DNA of 64,000 nt from Heliocidaris tuberculata (GCA_025618425.1 CM046832.1:70167707-70231706); one strand, 5' to 3'. Numbered from the stretch's first letter, positions 12,564-25,599 are shown. Program-made: numbers and translations. Notes: generated by a model from the sequence alone, not told the origin.

Positions 12564-13120
12564 GACCAGGCATTACAGGACTACGTGAATGTGCCTCTCT
12601 AGAGATGCATAAATATTGTCCTTTGAAAGTAACTCTTCCTACTCTTCGATGACGACGATGTCTGTCATAGTTCGTCTTCTTCGATATCGTCATCGCTGCT
12701 GGAATCATTGTCATGGGTAGTCATCGTTTGCGCTCGCTTTGAATGACAACAATTATCGCTACAAACTCTACCTTTACCTAATTAGGAATGACTCACCTGT
12801 CATAGACATGCACTTTATTGAAACAAGGACAAAATGTTATTAAGACAGATTCATTCCACTATTTATTATGGAACAGCTCGTGTGATATCTATGAAACAGA
12901 GGATGATAATTTGAAAAGGTATTGTGTAAGGTAACCCCGGAATCGAATCCAAAATCATATACACTTCTTGTAATTGTATATTTTATAAATAAATTTTGCT
13001 AGTTGTATAGTTACCTAGCTCAGTGCTTATGATCTGTGAAATCAAATTGATACGTTATTGTCTCCGTATATTGTCCTTCATCCACAGCATTCAAGACAAT
13101 AAGAAATTTTCATGGTCATA

Positions 13121-13416
13121 CACTAAAAAATTTGCCGTGTTTTTACGGGAAATTTCCTGGCAGTCAGGATGCCGGGAATGCCCGTTTTCCACAGAAATCA
13201 GCAGATATTTACAATCGCCCGACATAAAATTACAGTCTTTTTCCTGGAAAACAACAGCAAGTTTGTTGGGCGATTGTAAATATATGCTGATTTCCGGTAA
13301 ACCAACAAACTTGCTGTTGTTTTACAGGAAAAAGACTGTAAAATTGAAATTAACTTGTAATTTCAAAGGCCAAAATCCTGTAGTTTTACAGTTTTTTTTT
13401 TTTTTTTTTTACAGTG
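13121..13416. mobile_element. CACTGTAAAA-type MITE, copy 1
   Basis: It begins CACTAAAAAATTTGCCG and ends in poly-T plus ACAGTG, with TA on both sides. This fits a Tc1/mariner-like TA target. An internal palindrome pairs about 13232-13275 with 13297-13345 (ACAACAGCAAGTTTGTTG and its complement). It is related in reverse orientation to 28405-28788. Confidence 0.75.
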
Positions 13417-14545
13417 TATCAAAATAATAAAATGAAGTATGTCAGCCTTGTGATATAGTTGATCATAATTAATTATATTATTGTTATTAAATATACATGT
13501 GCAGGTTGTCATGTCATTTAATATCATCTGGAAATCACATAATGGACAGCCATGCTTATTTGCTACACCTCCCACAATAAATGGACGACGTTATAAGATT
13601 TGGCTACTTCAGTGAGCGACCCGACAAGACGCTTCGCTGGACCATTTTGAATGACAGGGACAACATTTCCAACAAATTCGAGCGAAAAATAAACAAGAAA
13701 AAGAAAGAGTAGAGAAAAAAAAAAAGAAAATAGATTTTACGAAGAAGGTTCCTTTGATTTTTCAAATCTACAAACAGCAATTTTGAATGGGTTTTGAAGG
13801 GGGATGTCACATCTGAAAACCCCTTCAAGCAACACCATCTTGACACGAACTTGAATCTGATGCATTCTGTATCCCTTAATTTTATATTTGCCTAGAGCTG
13901 AGAAAGTAAATATAAGACTGATGGTTTGAATCGTACTGGAGCGACTTCATAATAATGATAAAAGTCTTGCCTAAAGGCATTAGCAAACGAAATATTTTGC
14001 ATCAAAGTTCTATTTCTATTTCTAAAATGTGTCTGACGGAATAACTGGTAGACACTTTCCCCTGCCCAAACTCTTCAGTACGGCAGTCCAAGGGTAAATC
14101 GTGAATTGAGATCTGCAGACATGACATCACCTTTGAATGTGAGGCAAATGCGCAATTACTTTGCATTGTTTGATATGTCAGACGTACATACACGTGCATT
14201 TCTTCAGTTTTTATATCACATTGCGACATTTATAACTTAATAATTTCCACTCTCTTATAAGATTATGGTTACTAGCAATTGCTCGAACATTTGAAGTTAC
14301 TTTTACAATTATAATACACATGCATAATTTCTGTCTCATTTTGAAGTAATTGAATATTGCACACAGATTCACTTTGCTTCTTAAAATAATTCATCTAACT
14401 TAACTTGATATTTTACCTCAAATACGGCATATCAAGCAATTTTACCACATATTCCAGCTAAGATTTTATTTACCTATTTTGTGTTAAAAATCACCTCTTT
14501 TATTCAATACTTTTGCAGCCTGACGCCTTTTTTTTTCATTATCAT

Positions 14546-14551
14546 TTTATT
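14546..14551 (-). promoter_or_regulatory. Candidate polyadenylation signal, galactosyltransferase gene
   Basis: AATAAA on the minus strand about 195 bases past the stop codon of the GT31 gene. A second AATAAA lies at about 14465-14470. Which one is used cannot be told from sequence. Confidence 0.35.
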
Positions 14552-14746
14552 ACAATATGAACATAGTTTGATGTATGTATTTTTATAATAATTTTAAATG
14601 GTTATAGTTATTCCTGTTTCTGATTTCTATTTTACGTAAGCATTGCACTATTAGTCCTTGGAATAATAGTGTATTTTATATTAATAAACCGAAAATGAAT
14701 TGAATGTCACAAAGCATATTAAACGCTAATGCTGCATCATATCTGA

Positions 14747-15089
14747 TTAATGCGCGGAAGTCCCATTGAGGCATAGTTCTGGATGATCTTGTGTCACTTT
14801 GAGGTGGTGGAAATTGTAGTATTTTACTCCATGGTGCGTTAAAAGTAAGTGGATATCACATGGTCTGGACATGATTTTATTGAGAGACACGCTGAACCGT
14901 GGTTCATCGCTGAGCTGCACCCCCGCCTTCTTGAAACATATCCCGACAAATAGGTCTTCCAGACGTACGAGCCGTGTGGATTGTGCTTGGTGGTAAGCTA
15001 GCTTAGCCGCTGATGATGTCATTACGTAAGCTGATCCACCCAGGTATGGTGGGTAGGTGGATTCAGGGTATTCACTCTCAGGGACGAAC
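14747..15089 (-). CDS. GT31 beta-1,3-galactosyltransferase-like, last exon
   Basis: This is the C-terminal third of a Golgi glycosyltransferase of family GT31 (Pfam Galactosyl_T). The minus-strand acceptor CATTTTCCAG ends at 15090. The first G completes the Trp codon opened by the upstream exon, giving MKWFVPESEYPES across the junction. Visible family motifs are YPPYLGGSAYVMT (residues about 392-404), where the usual small-residue/Gly pocket is kept but the Cys common in B3GALTs is Leu, and EDLFVG (424-429), which corresponds to the conserved EDVYVG acidic motif. The protein ends ELCLNGTSAH with a late N-glycosylation sequon. Stop at 14747-14749. Acceptor specificity cannot be predicted; B3GALT and B3GNT are both possible. 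Confidence 0.9.
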
Positions 15090-15277
15090 CTGGAAAATGT
15101 TAAGATAAAAGCAGACAAATTAAATCAAATATACTTCTCTCTTGTGATATGTTATCAAGATCATATTATACCCAGGGCTATTGCTAAGCCTAATCACTTT
15201 CCTGCAAGTTCCTAGAGAATATGCTTACCAAGTAACGTCCATACATGTAGATACTATATTAAGCAATTTTTGCTTAC
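15090..15277 (-). other. Intron of the GT31 gene
   Basis: 188-bp intron, phase 2, with GTAAGC donor and TTTTCCAG acceptor on the minus strand. No other features seen. Confidence 0.85.
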
Positions 15278-16416
15278 CATTTCATAAGTGGTGATCGTAT
15301 GGGTTTCACATCAACCCACTTCCTCCCATAGGCGTGTGGTTTTTCCCAATTTTTCAGTCCAGCTAGATGTTCGGCAAGCTTCGGAAGGTTGACATATACA
15401 TCTGAGTCAGTTTTCATGAAGTACTTGAACGAGCTGCCACACCGCATCGCTGCCCACTGCATCCCCATCAAAGTCTTGGTCGTCAGATTTCTGTAAGTGT
15501 CTTCGAACGCACCCTGGATGATATCGTCGTAGTCTTCGGCTTCGCTCTTAATCAGATGTTGCGTTGTCTCATCATTGCCCGTTCTCATACCGAGAAGAAA
15601 CACGACACGCACTTGGCCCGACTTGACTTCCTGTACATCTGCCCAGGTTTGGCGTATTTCCTCGCGAACACTGAACGAGTCAGCGTGCGAGGTCACCATG
15701 ATCACGAGGAGACTTCGTATCAAGGTCAATGCAGTGGACGAAGGTCGGCAGAACTTCTCTGGTGATATCAGAAGTTTTACGATGCCTCCATATTTGTTTC
15801 TTCCTCGAGCGTTAGGATACTTGAATTTTACTTGTTTTGCAATTTTCTCTTTGAGTTCATTCACCCTTCTCATCTGTTCTTTAGTTCTGACGGGTTGCTT
15901 CAGAGAACTTATAATGCCATCGTTTACCATGTTATTATTAATGAAATTTTGCATAGGGGAGCCGCTCATCTGTTCTTTAGTTCTGACGGGTTGCTTCAGA
16001 GAACTTATAATACCATCGTTTACCATGTTATTATTAATGAAATTTTGCATAGGGGAGCCGCTCATCTGTTCTTTAGTTCTGACGGGTTGCTTCAGAGAAC
16101 TTATAATACCATCGTTTACCATGTTATTATTAATGAAATTTTGCATAGGGGAGCCGCTTCTATTCTTGGCAACGATTGTAAACTTGGAACGTGCATCGGC
16201 CACGTCTCTTTTAACGATAGATCTATATCGAGTGTATTCAATTTGTTCTGACTTATTCGATATCGATGAAATGGACGTCGAAGATGATGAGGATGATGAA
16301 GACGATGGCTTCTTAAAATTCTGTGAAAAGTAGAGAACCTGCGTGAAGCCAATGAAGAGAACATTGATGATTACGCTGAAAGCCAATATGTATGTTGTGC
16401 TGCACCTCACCAGCAT
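15278..16416 (-). CDS. GT31 beta-1,3-galactosyltransferase-like, first coding exon
   Basis: Encodes residues 1-380 of a 493-residue type II membrane enzyme that would transfer a sugar from a UDP-sugar in the Golgi. I chose the Met at 16416 because a strong acceptor (TTTCATTTTTCTGCTTCAG) ends one base before the AATG, so in-frame codons upstream are intron. Domains in order: a short cytosolic tail with Arg4, a membrane anchor at about 8-30, a poly-Ser stem (38-46), three near-identical 32-residue repeats (about 88-183), then the catalytic domain from about 234. Catalytic landmarks are SLLVIMVTSHAD, VREEIRQTWA, VVFLLG, NLTTKTLMGMQW and the metal-binding DxD as TDSD (Asp337-Ser-Asp339). The donor ATG|GTAAGC follows 15278. 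Most GT31 enzymes have no such stem repeats and are nearer 330-420 residues. A 5' UTR exon must lie upstream. Confidence 0.92.
15869..16156 (-). repeat. 3 x 96-bp in-frame tandem repeat in GT31 exon
   Basis: Three consecutive 96-bp units (boundaries 15869, 15965, 16061) differ at about one base: AATGCC in the first by coordinate, AATACC in the others. Each encodes the same 32 residues, starting SGSPMQNFINNNMVNDGII and ending VRTKEQM. As 96 is divisible by three, the frame is kept. Near identity points to recent expansion and probable length polymorphism. Confidence 0.97.
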
Positions 16417-16417
16417 T

Positions 16418-16721
16418 CTGAAGCAGAAAAATGAAACACTCAAGAGAATTAGCACAAAAGAACATCGAAACTAATTTTCAGGAATTACTTTCCTTTTGTA
16501 AACGAAATTATAACTTGACTAACTGTACGCAATCACACTAAATTAATGGATCTTCCTTTTTTTATTGTTGAAAGAAATTATTTTCCTTTTTTAAAGGATT
16601 TTTTTCCACATCTTGCAGGAAAGAAGTAATATGATTATCGGAGTGATCTGAATTCCTTAAAAAATAATTATGAAATACAAAAACTGTCAAAAAGCGGTTA
16701 GATCAAAATGTGAATGAAGTT

Positions 16722-16793
<72 letters not shown>

Positions 16794-17937
16794 CAAACAA
16801 CAATCCACAAACCAACATGTCTATCATCCCTTTAAAGGTTAGTTCAAACGCTGAAAATGTTTGTGGGTTGTTGGATGCAGACTATTATGATAATAAAATT
16901 GGAATAGTTAAAGGAGAATGGGGAAAAAAAGAAAATAGAGGAAAAAGGAATTGAAGTGCTAGCGGATTCCCAAAAAGGTCGCCTATACCTCCTTGGTCCA
17001 AGTAACAATTATGAAAAAAATCACGGGGAATAGAACATGGTATGATCACAGTTAAATCAGATTATGTTGTGCTGTTGGATATAATTTTAACTGCGTTTGC
17101 AAAATGCGGCTAGTCCTTGGACTCTCGGCATGAAAGGTCTGAGATGAAAAGGACTGGTATTCTCTATTCAGGAACTGATCTGCCTTATCATTATTTTGTG
17201 CTCATTATGGCTTTAGTAGCAAAGTACATAGTCCTTAGAAACCCCCCTTATTTTCCTATACATTTTCCCAACAAAGAAGTTTTCCGAGATTTTGTAAGGC
17301 CAGTATTTCTCCCCCAGCAAATGTTCAGAACAAACTACACGAAAATGTGGATTGAACATGGTGATGGTATAAAGATAACACATGCGGTGAAAATTGGAGG
17401 AGGACACATTAACATCAATCAATTGATACTTCTGATTTTATTTCAAAATTCCATATCATTTACGTCATGTGATAACTAGGAGAATTATAGCCTGGAAAGT
17501 CTTTACAAGGTCATGCATTGATTTTAAAGAGTTTGGGGAACATTTCTTGTTATCCGGGCATGTGAGGATTGTGAGCTTACCTGTGAGAGAAATATAGAAA
17601 AAAGAAAGTTCAGAAGGTCCAGAGACAATATTTGGCGTGTGCCAATATCAACGCACAGATGATGAGACATGATATGTTGTAGATGTGCTTTTTTTCAAAA
17701 ATTAGCATTTTAAAATATTTTGTAGATGTGCTTCAACTCTTTAAAAAATACCATTCTTTAATCACCGTTACCAATCATGCGATACTATTTGGTTAAAATC
17801 ATTTTATTCCTCCAAAACTTGAAAATTTAATTCATTTCTTGTTGTGCATAACATTAATATTTATTTTGTATCCCCTCATCCGTCACAATTGGGAACTACT
17901 AGTACTTTGGTACACCAATGTACAAACCTTCATTCTA
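16418..17937. other. Upstream region of the GT31 gene
   Basis: It should contain the 5' part of the gene, since the acceptor at 16418-16419 implies an upstream exon, but I cannot place the promoter or the UTR exon. A (CA)n microsatellite lies at 16723-16788. The 120-codon frame at 17117-17479 has no recognisable domain and is not called. Confidence 0.4.
16723..16788. repeat. (CA)n microsatellite
   Basis: About 32 uninterrupted CA dinucleotides. Confidence 0.95.
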
Positions 17938-18839
17938 CAGTACATCCCAGAAAAAACGAAACCTTAAACAAAGGGTTATTGTGACCACACTATGTGCTCT
18001 ATGACAATAATCATCTCTTTTCCATAAACTAGAAGTATTATGCTTTTAAATGATACCTTGATGGCATCCAACCGTACATACTTTACCGTGCAGCAGCATT
18101 TTGAAAATAACATGTAAAAACTCATTTGTGCCGGATTTGGCTAAAACCATGAAAACGTTAGGATCACATGCGAACATGACCCAAATGTAGCATGACTTTT
18201 AAACCCTGTGAGAAGACTGTTTTCATCTGTTTCTTTCAACAATGAAGGCAACGATAATGCCCTCATCATAAAATAAAGGATGGTCAATGTAATGTCGATG
18301 TTGGGGCAAAGAAAGGGCATGTTTTGTATTGAAATGGTACCTGCAATCGAAATGACATTTTTTCTCTGTTGCATTTTTCTGAACTGAGGGGCACCTTTCC
18401 ATCACACGAAGAGCAATATTTCATCTTTTGAGGGTTATTTACTTATTTTGGAAAGTTAGAGGCGTATGCCCCTGCCACCACTGGAAATTGGTATTGACCC
18501 GCGTGTTTTATGAATTTCTGATTGAATTAATGCCATCACACAAGGGAATTTCACGTACCATACTCTTAAAGCTGGTATTTCCCTTTAGTCATTTTCGCAT
18601 TTGATACTAACGTCTTCACGGTTTTACCCGAATCCGGCACAAGTGAGTTTTTACATGTCATTTTCAAAAATGCTGCTGCTCAGTAAATTATGTACGGATG
18701 GATGCCATGAAGGTAACATTTAAACATAATACTTCTAGTTTATGGAAAATAGATTATTATTGTCATAGAGCACATGCATAGTGTGGTCACAACAACCCTT
18801 TGTTTTAGGGTTTCGTTTTTTTTGTTCTGGGACGCACTG
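17938..18839. mobile_element. Foldback Tc1/mariner-like MITE with about 245-bp TIRs
   Basis: The left arm (about 17938-18180) starts CAGTACATCCCAGAAAAAAC. The right arm (about 18595-18839) ends with its complement, GGGACGCACTG. The arms match over almost their full length, for example ACACTATGTGCTCTATGACA and its complement. TA flanks both ends (17936-17937, 18840-18841). The loop of about 400 bp has no transposase. Confidence 0.85.
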
Positions 18840-18854
18840 TATACTCCTGCTTAA

Positions 18855-19433
18855 AGGAAACCAAAACCCAAAGAGAGAATCAATGTTATTGGAAAGTGAG
18901 AATTCAGAGAAGCACTTTACAAAAAGTTTCATTAAAATTGGTTAAAAAATGAGAGAGTTATGGAAGTTTGAAAAGTCTCGTTTTACTTTCTATGGGGATC
19001 CTCAAATTGGCAAAATTGCTTCAAAATGGCTGATTTTGTGAACAACTCTCCATTTGTTTTGTACACAGATTTTCAGATTTTCCCCATTATCTTTCAAGGT
19101 GCAGTTAATCTCCTTCTGAGCTCAACATATATAATGGGAAAATGTATCTTACACCACATATGTCGAGTTCAGGAGGAGACAAGGAGCACCCTGAGAGAAA
19201 ATGGGGAAAATCTGAAAATCTGTGTACAAAACAAATGGAGAGTTGTTCACAAAATCAGCCATTTTGAAGCAATTTTGCCAATTTGAGGATCCCCATAGAA
19301 AGTAAAACGAGACTTTTCAAACTTCCATAACTCTCTCATTTTTTAACCAATTTTAATGAAACTTTTTGTAAAGTGCTTCTCTGAATTTTCACTTTCCAAT
19401 AACATTGATTCTCTCCTTGGGTTTTGGTTTCCT
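18855..19433. mobile_element. Foldback MITE with 234-bp near-perfect TIRs and TTAA flanks
   Basis: The arms 18855-19088 and 19200-19433 have equal length (234 bp) and are almost perfect inverted complements, beginning AGGAAACCAAAACCC and ending GGGTTTTGGTTTCCT. TTAA lies directly outside both ends (18851-18854, 19434-19437). It starts 16 bases after the previous foldback element ends. The open frame across it is a by-product of the palindrome. Confidence 0.88.
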
Positions 19434-20114
19434 TTAACATCAGGGGAGTATCTTTTGCGGCGTGTCCTACTTTTCGTACGATCCAACCGCTGTGCAGTAA
19501 TTCATATCACCGCACAAACGTTGTAAAAGCATTGTTTTTCAGTAATTACGGAAACTGGCATCCCCTGGATTGCATATTTAGGCAGAATGATTTGAGAGCC
19601 TTTCGCTATGATAAATATCAACTGTGCCCTTTTATAATGGTAACTGGAACGTGAGAATTTGCTTCCCTGCATGCATCTTTATTTTAATTTCAAGTCGTAA
19701 CATTGATATTGACTGCTACCCCAAACCTCATTTATCAGGGTTTTATGAAATAAATGTAGAATTTCCTGTTAAAGTTACCAATATAGATTCTTTTGTTTTT
19801 ATTTTCTTGATTACTTCAGTATCATTACCACCAATATTTTCATTATAGTTATCATCATCACCAACATTATTATTATTTTAATGATTATAATACTAATACA
19901 ATTTTGATGATAATAATTACGATAATGATAATGATATGATGATAATGATAAAGATATACAATGATAATCAGAGAGTGATAGTGATGATGATAGTTATAAT
20001 GATAATTGTGGTAATACTATTAATACTATGGGCGATTCCGTGAATAGTATTCCTTTATACGACATTATACTGTTTGCGTACCTAAATCCAACACCCAGCT
20101 CCATCTATCTTCAT

Positions 20115-20215
20115 ACATCCCAAGGAACAGCAGGCTGTGGAATTTACTTCCAGCTTCTGTTTTCCCGATGTTGCTAATATGGACAGATTCAAATCTGCTG
20201 TAAATTCTTTTTTTT
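20115..20215 (+). mobile_element. Decayed LINE reverse-transcriptase C terminus
   Basis: Frames here read IPRNSRLWNLLPASVFP and, after a one-base shift, PDVANMDRFKSAVNS. This is the familiar SRLWNSLP...FKS.VN end of CR1/jockey-like reverse transcriptases. The frameshift and the absence of upstream coding sequence mark it as a fossil. Confidence 0.55.
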
Positions 20216-20902
20216 TTTAATGAATTTATTATAGATACATGTACATGTATTTTTTGCTAATATTGTAACTGATAAGAAACTTACGCTTTCGTAATGTGGT
20301 TACTCTTCATAACTTGGAGCCATTTTTCATCTTTTTAATGGCAACACCAGGCTCAGAATCTGCTTGTTAAAAAAAAAAGAAATTTATCCTTATATTTCAC
20401 CCATAAACCAAAAATCTCTTGAGTTGACCATAACTATATATAGGAGATGATGCCAGAAACCAGTATTATTAATGGTCACATGAGATATTCTTCATTTTTG
20501 GATGAAATATGTGGAGAAAAAAAGACATAATGCCGTACAGGACACATTGCACTAAATCGCCCATAATCGTAGTTAAAAAGTCATTTCACCATCAGAGTTG
20601 CTATTTTGTTCTTGTTCATTTCCATTACCGGCTGAAAAATGCTGCACTTGGAGTTGATACAATAAACTCTGAAGTACACTTTAAGCATTCCCTCTTAAGG
20701 AATATCAGAAAAACAGAGGTGAACGGACATCAACATAAAGGAGTGTTCATGAAATGTGATACGGAAGGAAACTGAAGACAGTCTGACCTTCAAAGCGAGT
20801 CACATGGATCTTATATATTACAGGGGAATAATGATACTGTTATCTTATATAAAATGCTATATTACAAATTATGTGAGTCATAAGTATACCGTGGTTTATA
20901 TC

Positions 20903-21038
<136 letters not shown>

Positions 21039-21160
21039 CGAAAATTTGAAAACTTTTCAGTCTCACGGAATCTTTTATTTACTTGTCTTCTACACCTCAT
21101 CTAACTACGATTCTCAAGCAGAACTCTTATTTTTTGTATTTCTTATTTTTTGTTATTCTT

Positions 21161-21163
<3 letters not shown>

Positions 21164-21221
<58 letters not shown>
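21164..21221. repeat. (TA)n microsatellite
   Basis: Close to 30 uninterrupted TA units. The frames over it encode only Tyr-Ile repeats. Confidence 0.95.
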
Positions 21222-21223
<2 letters not shown>

Positions 21224-22084
21224 GTTTATATATAATTGTGAGAAATGAAAATGAGAGAGTAATGGTTGCGTAGCTTAAATCAAAGTTCCCCAGAGCTGTC
21301 CTCCCTCCTTTTGAAATTTTTGAAAATATCGCAGTGAGGAAAGTAATAGCTAGGGGAGTAAATTGAACAGTGAGGCGAAATTCTTCCAAGATGGAAGGGG
21401 AAGAGGTATATTCGACAGCCTCACCGCTTACCTTCTGTGTGCCCTTGCATGCATTGAGCCTTCGGACGGGGGGTGTGTGGGGGGGGGGTGGGGGTAACTT
21501 CAGATTTGTACCCTATCCTGGGTAATACGCCACTTGGGAAAGTAATTGTTCACGAAATATCTAGTTTACAAATACTGTCTATGACGTCATAGAAAAAGTG
21601 TAAGGTATCCGTACTACCTGAATGCATGGGGACTTTGCGCTTTTAATCTTCTGAACCTATCAAACTAATCTCTACACTTATCATCATTTTAATGATCGTT
21701 TTTACTAATGAATTACGATGTTATCATTAGTTGAGAACAAAATTGCTGTTTTATTAATTCATCGTTACCGTATTTAAAGCTACTTAAACACACTACCGTT
21801 GATATATCTACGCGTCTAATATGAATAAGCTAACTACATTACAAAAGAAGATATTGAGACTCTTAAAACCTGAAGATTATGTCAGTTACCAATAGTACGT
21901 TGTTATGTATCAGGTATTTACAAATTTGATATCTTCCAGAACAATTTTGTAATCTGTTCGATTTTATTTGTATTTTTCATAATAATTATTCAACAAGAGC
22001 TGGGAGAGACATTCATATTCATTTAGACACGGAACAGTTGGTTTGACTTTTCAAAGATTTTTTTGTGTCTGTTATAATTATTGT

Positions 22085-22265
22085 ATAATATTATATTCTT
22101 ACGGTGACCTCAACACAAGCCATGTGCTGCCTTGGAGCCTCGCCTCCTTCCATAATGTTTTTTGTTAATGTAAATTTCATTTTGTACTTCTTTGATTATG
22201 AGAAGGAAATGAATGTGTTTTTGAATATGAATCTAAATCTGAATCTGTATCAGTTTTATAACGGA
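22085..22265 (+). repeat. Possible LINE 3' tail
   Basis: A short segment with TTGATTATGAGAAGGAAATG followed by repeated GAATCT-like units resembles the 3' tail of invertebrate LINEs. There is no coding part, so the call is tentative. Confidence 0.35.
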
Positions 22266-25200
22266 TCAATAATGAATATGTCAATACCTAAAATTAACTT
22301 ATTAATTAAAGAGGCTTTAAGTGGATATATTTTATTCTATTTTACTTGAAATGTACATTGAGAGCAGTGATGTTCGAACTAAATAAGATTAAGAAGTATT
22401 TTTAAATACATATTGCATGTTCATTTTATGTGTATCGCTGCTCACGAAAAGATTTTATGCATGCGACACCCTGGTTCTTTTCATATTTTCATATTTTAAG
22501 CTTACGTTAGTAAATTGACATTTTTTTCTGTTTCTTTTTTTTTTTTTGGGGGGGGGGGGGCTGCTGATAACCTAGGCTAATTTTATAGTAATAATCATAA
22601 ATTTCCAATAACAAAAACAGACAAATAAAAAAGCAACAAAAAACAACAACAACAAAACAAAAAAAAAAAGAAATAAAGAAAGAAAAAAGAAAGGAACATA
22701 AGTTAAGGAGAATGAAAACATATAAGATTAAGTTCTTACGTGGAATCAAATCTTGGTCGTTGCGAGTAAAATCAAAAAAGCATCATTCTAAACGATAGAA
22801 GACGGAACTATATCAAGCACAGACAATTATGATTCCTAAATATTCCAACTTGGCATGAAAAAGAACAAACTGGCAAAATTTCCAAAGATATGCTTTAAAA
22901 TGTATACCTTTTGCAAGGATGCGAACAGAGTTAAACACCTAGGTACCAATGATCTTACTATTCGCGATCATATATAGGCATGGTAGGTGATTCTGTCAGA
23001 CCGAGCATGCGCAAATAGTCATCCAATCAGATTGCGCAAACATTAACAAGTCGCAAGATAACCAAAATGTCTTCACAATAGCAAATATAATGTTTATGTG
23101 GATGTAGGCTAAGTTGAAGGTCAGGAGATCCTGGAGGGGTTCACAGACGAGGAAAGGACAGACAAGGTGCGTTGATCTAGACGTGAGATCAATGTTCATA
23201 TCCCATGTATGGATCTTTGAATACCTGCTTGGGTGAGGCTTCTAATCGAAACTCGATATCGAGCACTGACATATCAACAAAGGGGGAACAATTTGAAAGT
23301 TTGTGATTGAGGAGGATGGGCAGGAGTCCTGAAATATGTTATATAGTTATGAATAAAAAAACAAAAAAAACTTGGCAAATGTTGGGTGGCATTAACCACA
23401 TGACCACTGCTCTCCTATTCCTCCGCATGACTTTGTGATCACACCCACTTCTTTCAATTTTAAGTCATAAGGTGTAATTCAAAAAAATAATAATAGTACC
23501 CTGAATAAGATTATCATAAATCAAATATAGATAACTTTGAATGATTCAGTCGATCACGACTGAAGGAGGGTGTATTCAGGTTTACATTGTGACTGTCTAA
23601 AGCCGAAGTCAATCTAACCTTATAATAACTTTCTTTTTATAGAGTTATGGGCACCACGGTCTTAATGATTTAACCAATTTGTCATGGTTGGAAATGTTAT
23701 CCCTCGTGACCTAACGTTAATATATCACTCTCACTCTTTAAATTCAAAGACTAAAGTTAATGCTTCCTGTACAATTTTCTGTTTGAGCTTATAACAAACG
23801 ACAGCACAGACAACATGAACGTAAACAGTAGGCAGCAAATAAAACAGCAGCTCTAGTGAAACATCCTTATCCTCGTCTACTATTTATTGAAAGCATTATC
23901 AATGTTATACTTGATCTTTACATGTTCTAATGTTTCAAATCGATGAACTGGAATTGTACGTTACCCCAAACACCCTTCCCGCTATATCCATCTAATCACC
24001 ATGGTAACGAGATGTTGTCATGCTGTCATCATCCTCTCATGTCTCAATTGGAGGGCGATGGTTGAGAGGATCACAAGAAGGTCATGGTCTCCTGTCATGT
24101 AGCAGTCACCTTCATGCTGCGGGGGTAACCAAGCCCTCGAGTAGTACCAACAGGAGGGGCGGAAGGAGGGGCGGGTGATGGATAAAAGGTTAAGGAGATA
24201 TAACGATATACGCGGTTGTGATGAGGACACTTAATTGAAAAGATGCGTGGTAGAGAACTTCTTTGGTGATACTCAGTGCAGGACCCATTAAACAAAAATG
24301 AGAATGGGGGGGGGGGGGGCTTCAAAGTTCTTGGAAATTCTAAGAGTGCATGATCTCTTTTGAAGCTGATTCTGTCGCAGTCTGCTAGATTGCAGAAATG
24401 TATAAATAGATTATATAAAAATGTACATAGGACGAAGAGGGCGAAACTCATGCAGACATATTAAACAAAATCAGTATTAAACAAATCTTACAATTGTAGA
24501 GAAGCAAAGGGACAGTGCCGTCAGATGAATAGCAAAGATAACAGATGCGCATGAACAAGCCATGTACAAATAGAGAAAGAGTGATTTCATTTATTTTCCC
24601 CCAAATCTTTTTAGCCCTTCATAGGCTATTTTTATTGAATCAAATGAAAATAACATTTTACAACACAGTGAAACTGATATGTATTCTTAACTCAAACAGA
24701 ACACAATACATTTCTCTCATTTTCATTTACAAACAAAGGTTGAAGCGAATGCCATTTGGAAAAAAAAAATTGTTATACATACCCGATATTTTATGTCGAT
24801 ATTCGATATATTTCTCTATCATCGATTAATATTTTCATTTTTTAACGAAATACGCAGACAATAGAACCTGTAAGAAACTCATTCTGGGCTGCAGGGGAAG
24901 GATGCATCTGACTTTTATGACGGCAGAGTTAGTGCAAAGCATGCAAAATACCTCCATGTTCAAAATGAGAAAATCTTGAACCTCCCCACTTCGGATTATC
25001 ATCACACATGCGTGATGTTCTCACGATCATTTTCAAGACAGATTCGTGTAATGATTCGTGATATTGGGGTACATGCGGCTTCTTTGGAAGCAAAACTAGA
25101 GGGAATTCGCCATCATGATTATCCTTTAAAGCCTTGACAATCTTCCGATGAGGGAAACAGTGATAATGTCATGTTACGCAGGGAGTAACATTATGACACT

Positions 25201-25556
25201 GACATAGTTTCAAACGAAACTTTACTGATGTAGCTTGACGTTAGATATGAAACTATTTTTATATTTATGGTATCTACTTTATAAACGGCCTTATCCCAAT
25301 CTTACTTCTTTATTTCCTCCTCTTTGTTATGGTAGCTTTAACTTCAGGAGGATTTTATACATGTCGCTTCTTTTTTCATCAATAATTGTCTGTATTTAAG
25401 ATGTCTGGATTTCGAATACTGAAAAAAATATAACAACATTATTTGTGGTGGAACAGTAATTTAGAAAGCAGAGAGTAACGTGACAACTGGAACTTCAGAT
25501 GCGATATATAGAACGAGATGCAGAGAAGGGATGTAAATGGGAGATCGTGAGAGATC

Positions 25557-25599
<43 letters not shown>

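Larger units (their letters stand above)
10196..14545. other. Gene-free stretch dense in small transposons
   Basis: Besides the three elements listed separately (10785, 11903, 13121), it holds poly-G/C runs at about 10721, 10811, 11010-11042 and 11468-11490, and AT-rich DNA without a supported exon. The open frames on both strands across 10650-11455 fall over low-complexity G/C runs and are not credible genes. Confidence 0.5.

Noticed and set aside
15556..16333. Long plus-strand frames opposite the GT31 exon
   Set aside because: They are antisense shadows of the GT31 gene; the repeats in them mirror the 96-bp tandem.
17117..17479. 120-codon open frame upstream of the GT31 gene
   Set aside because: No recognisable motif, and an overlapping open frame on the other strand; no evidence of coding.
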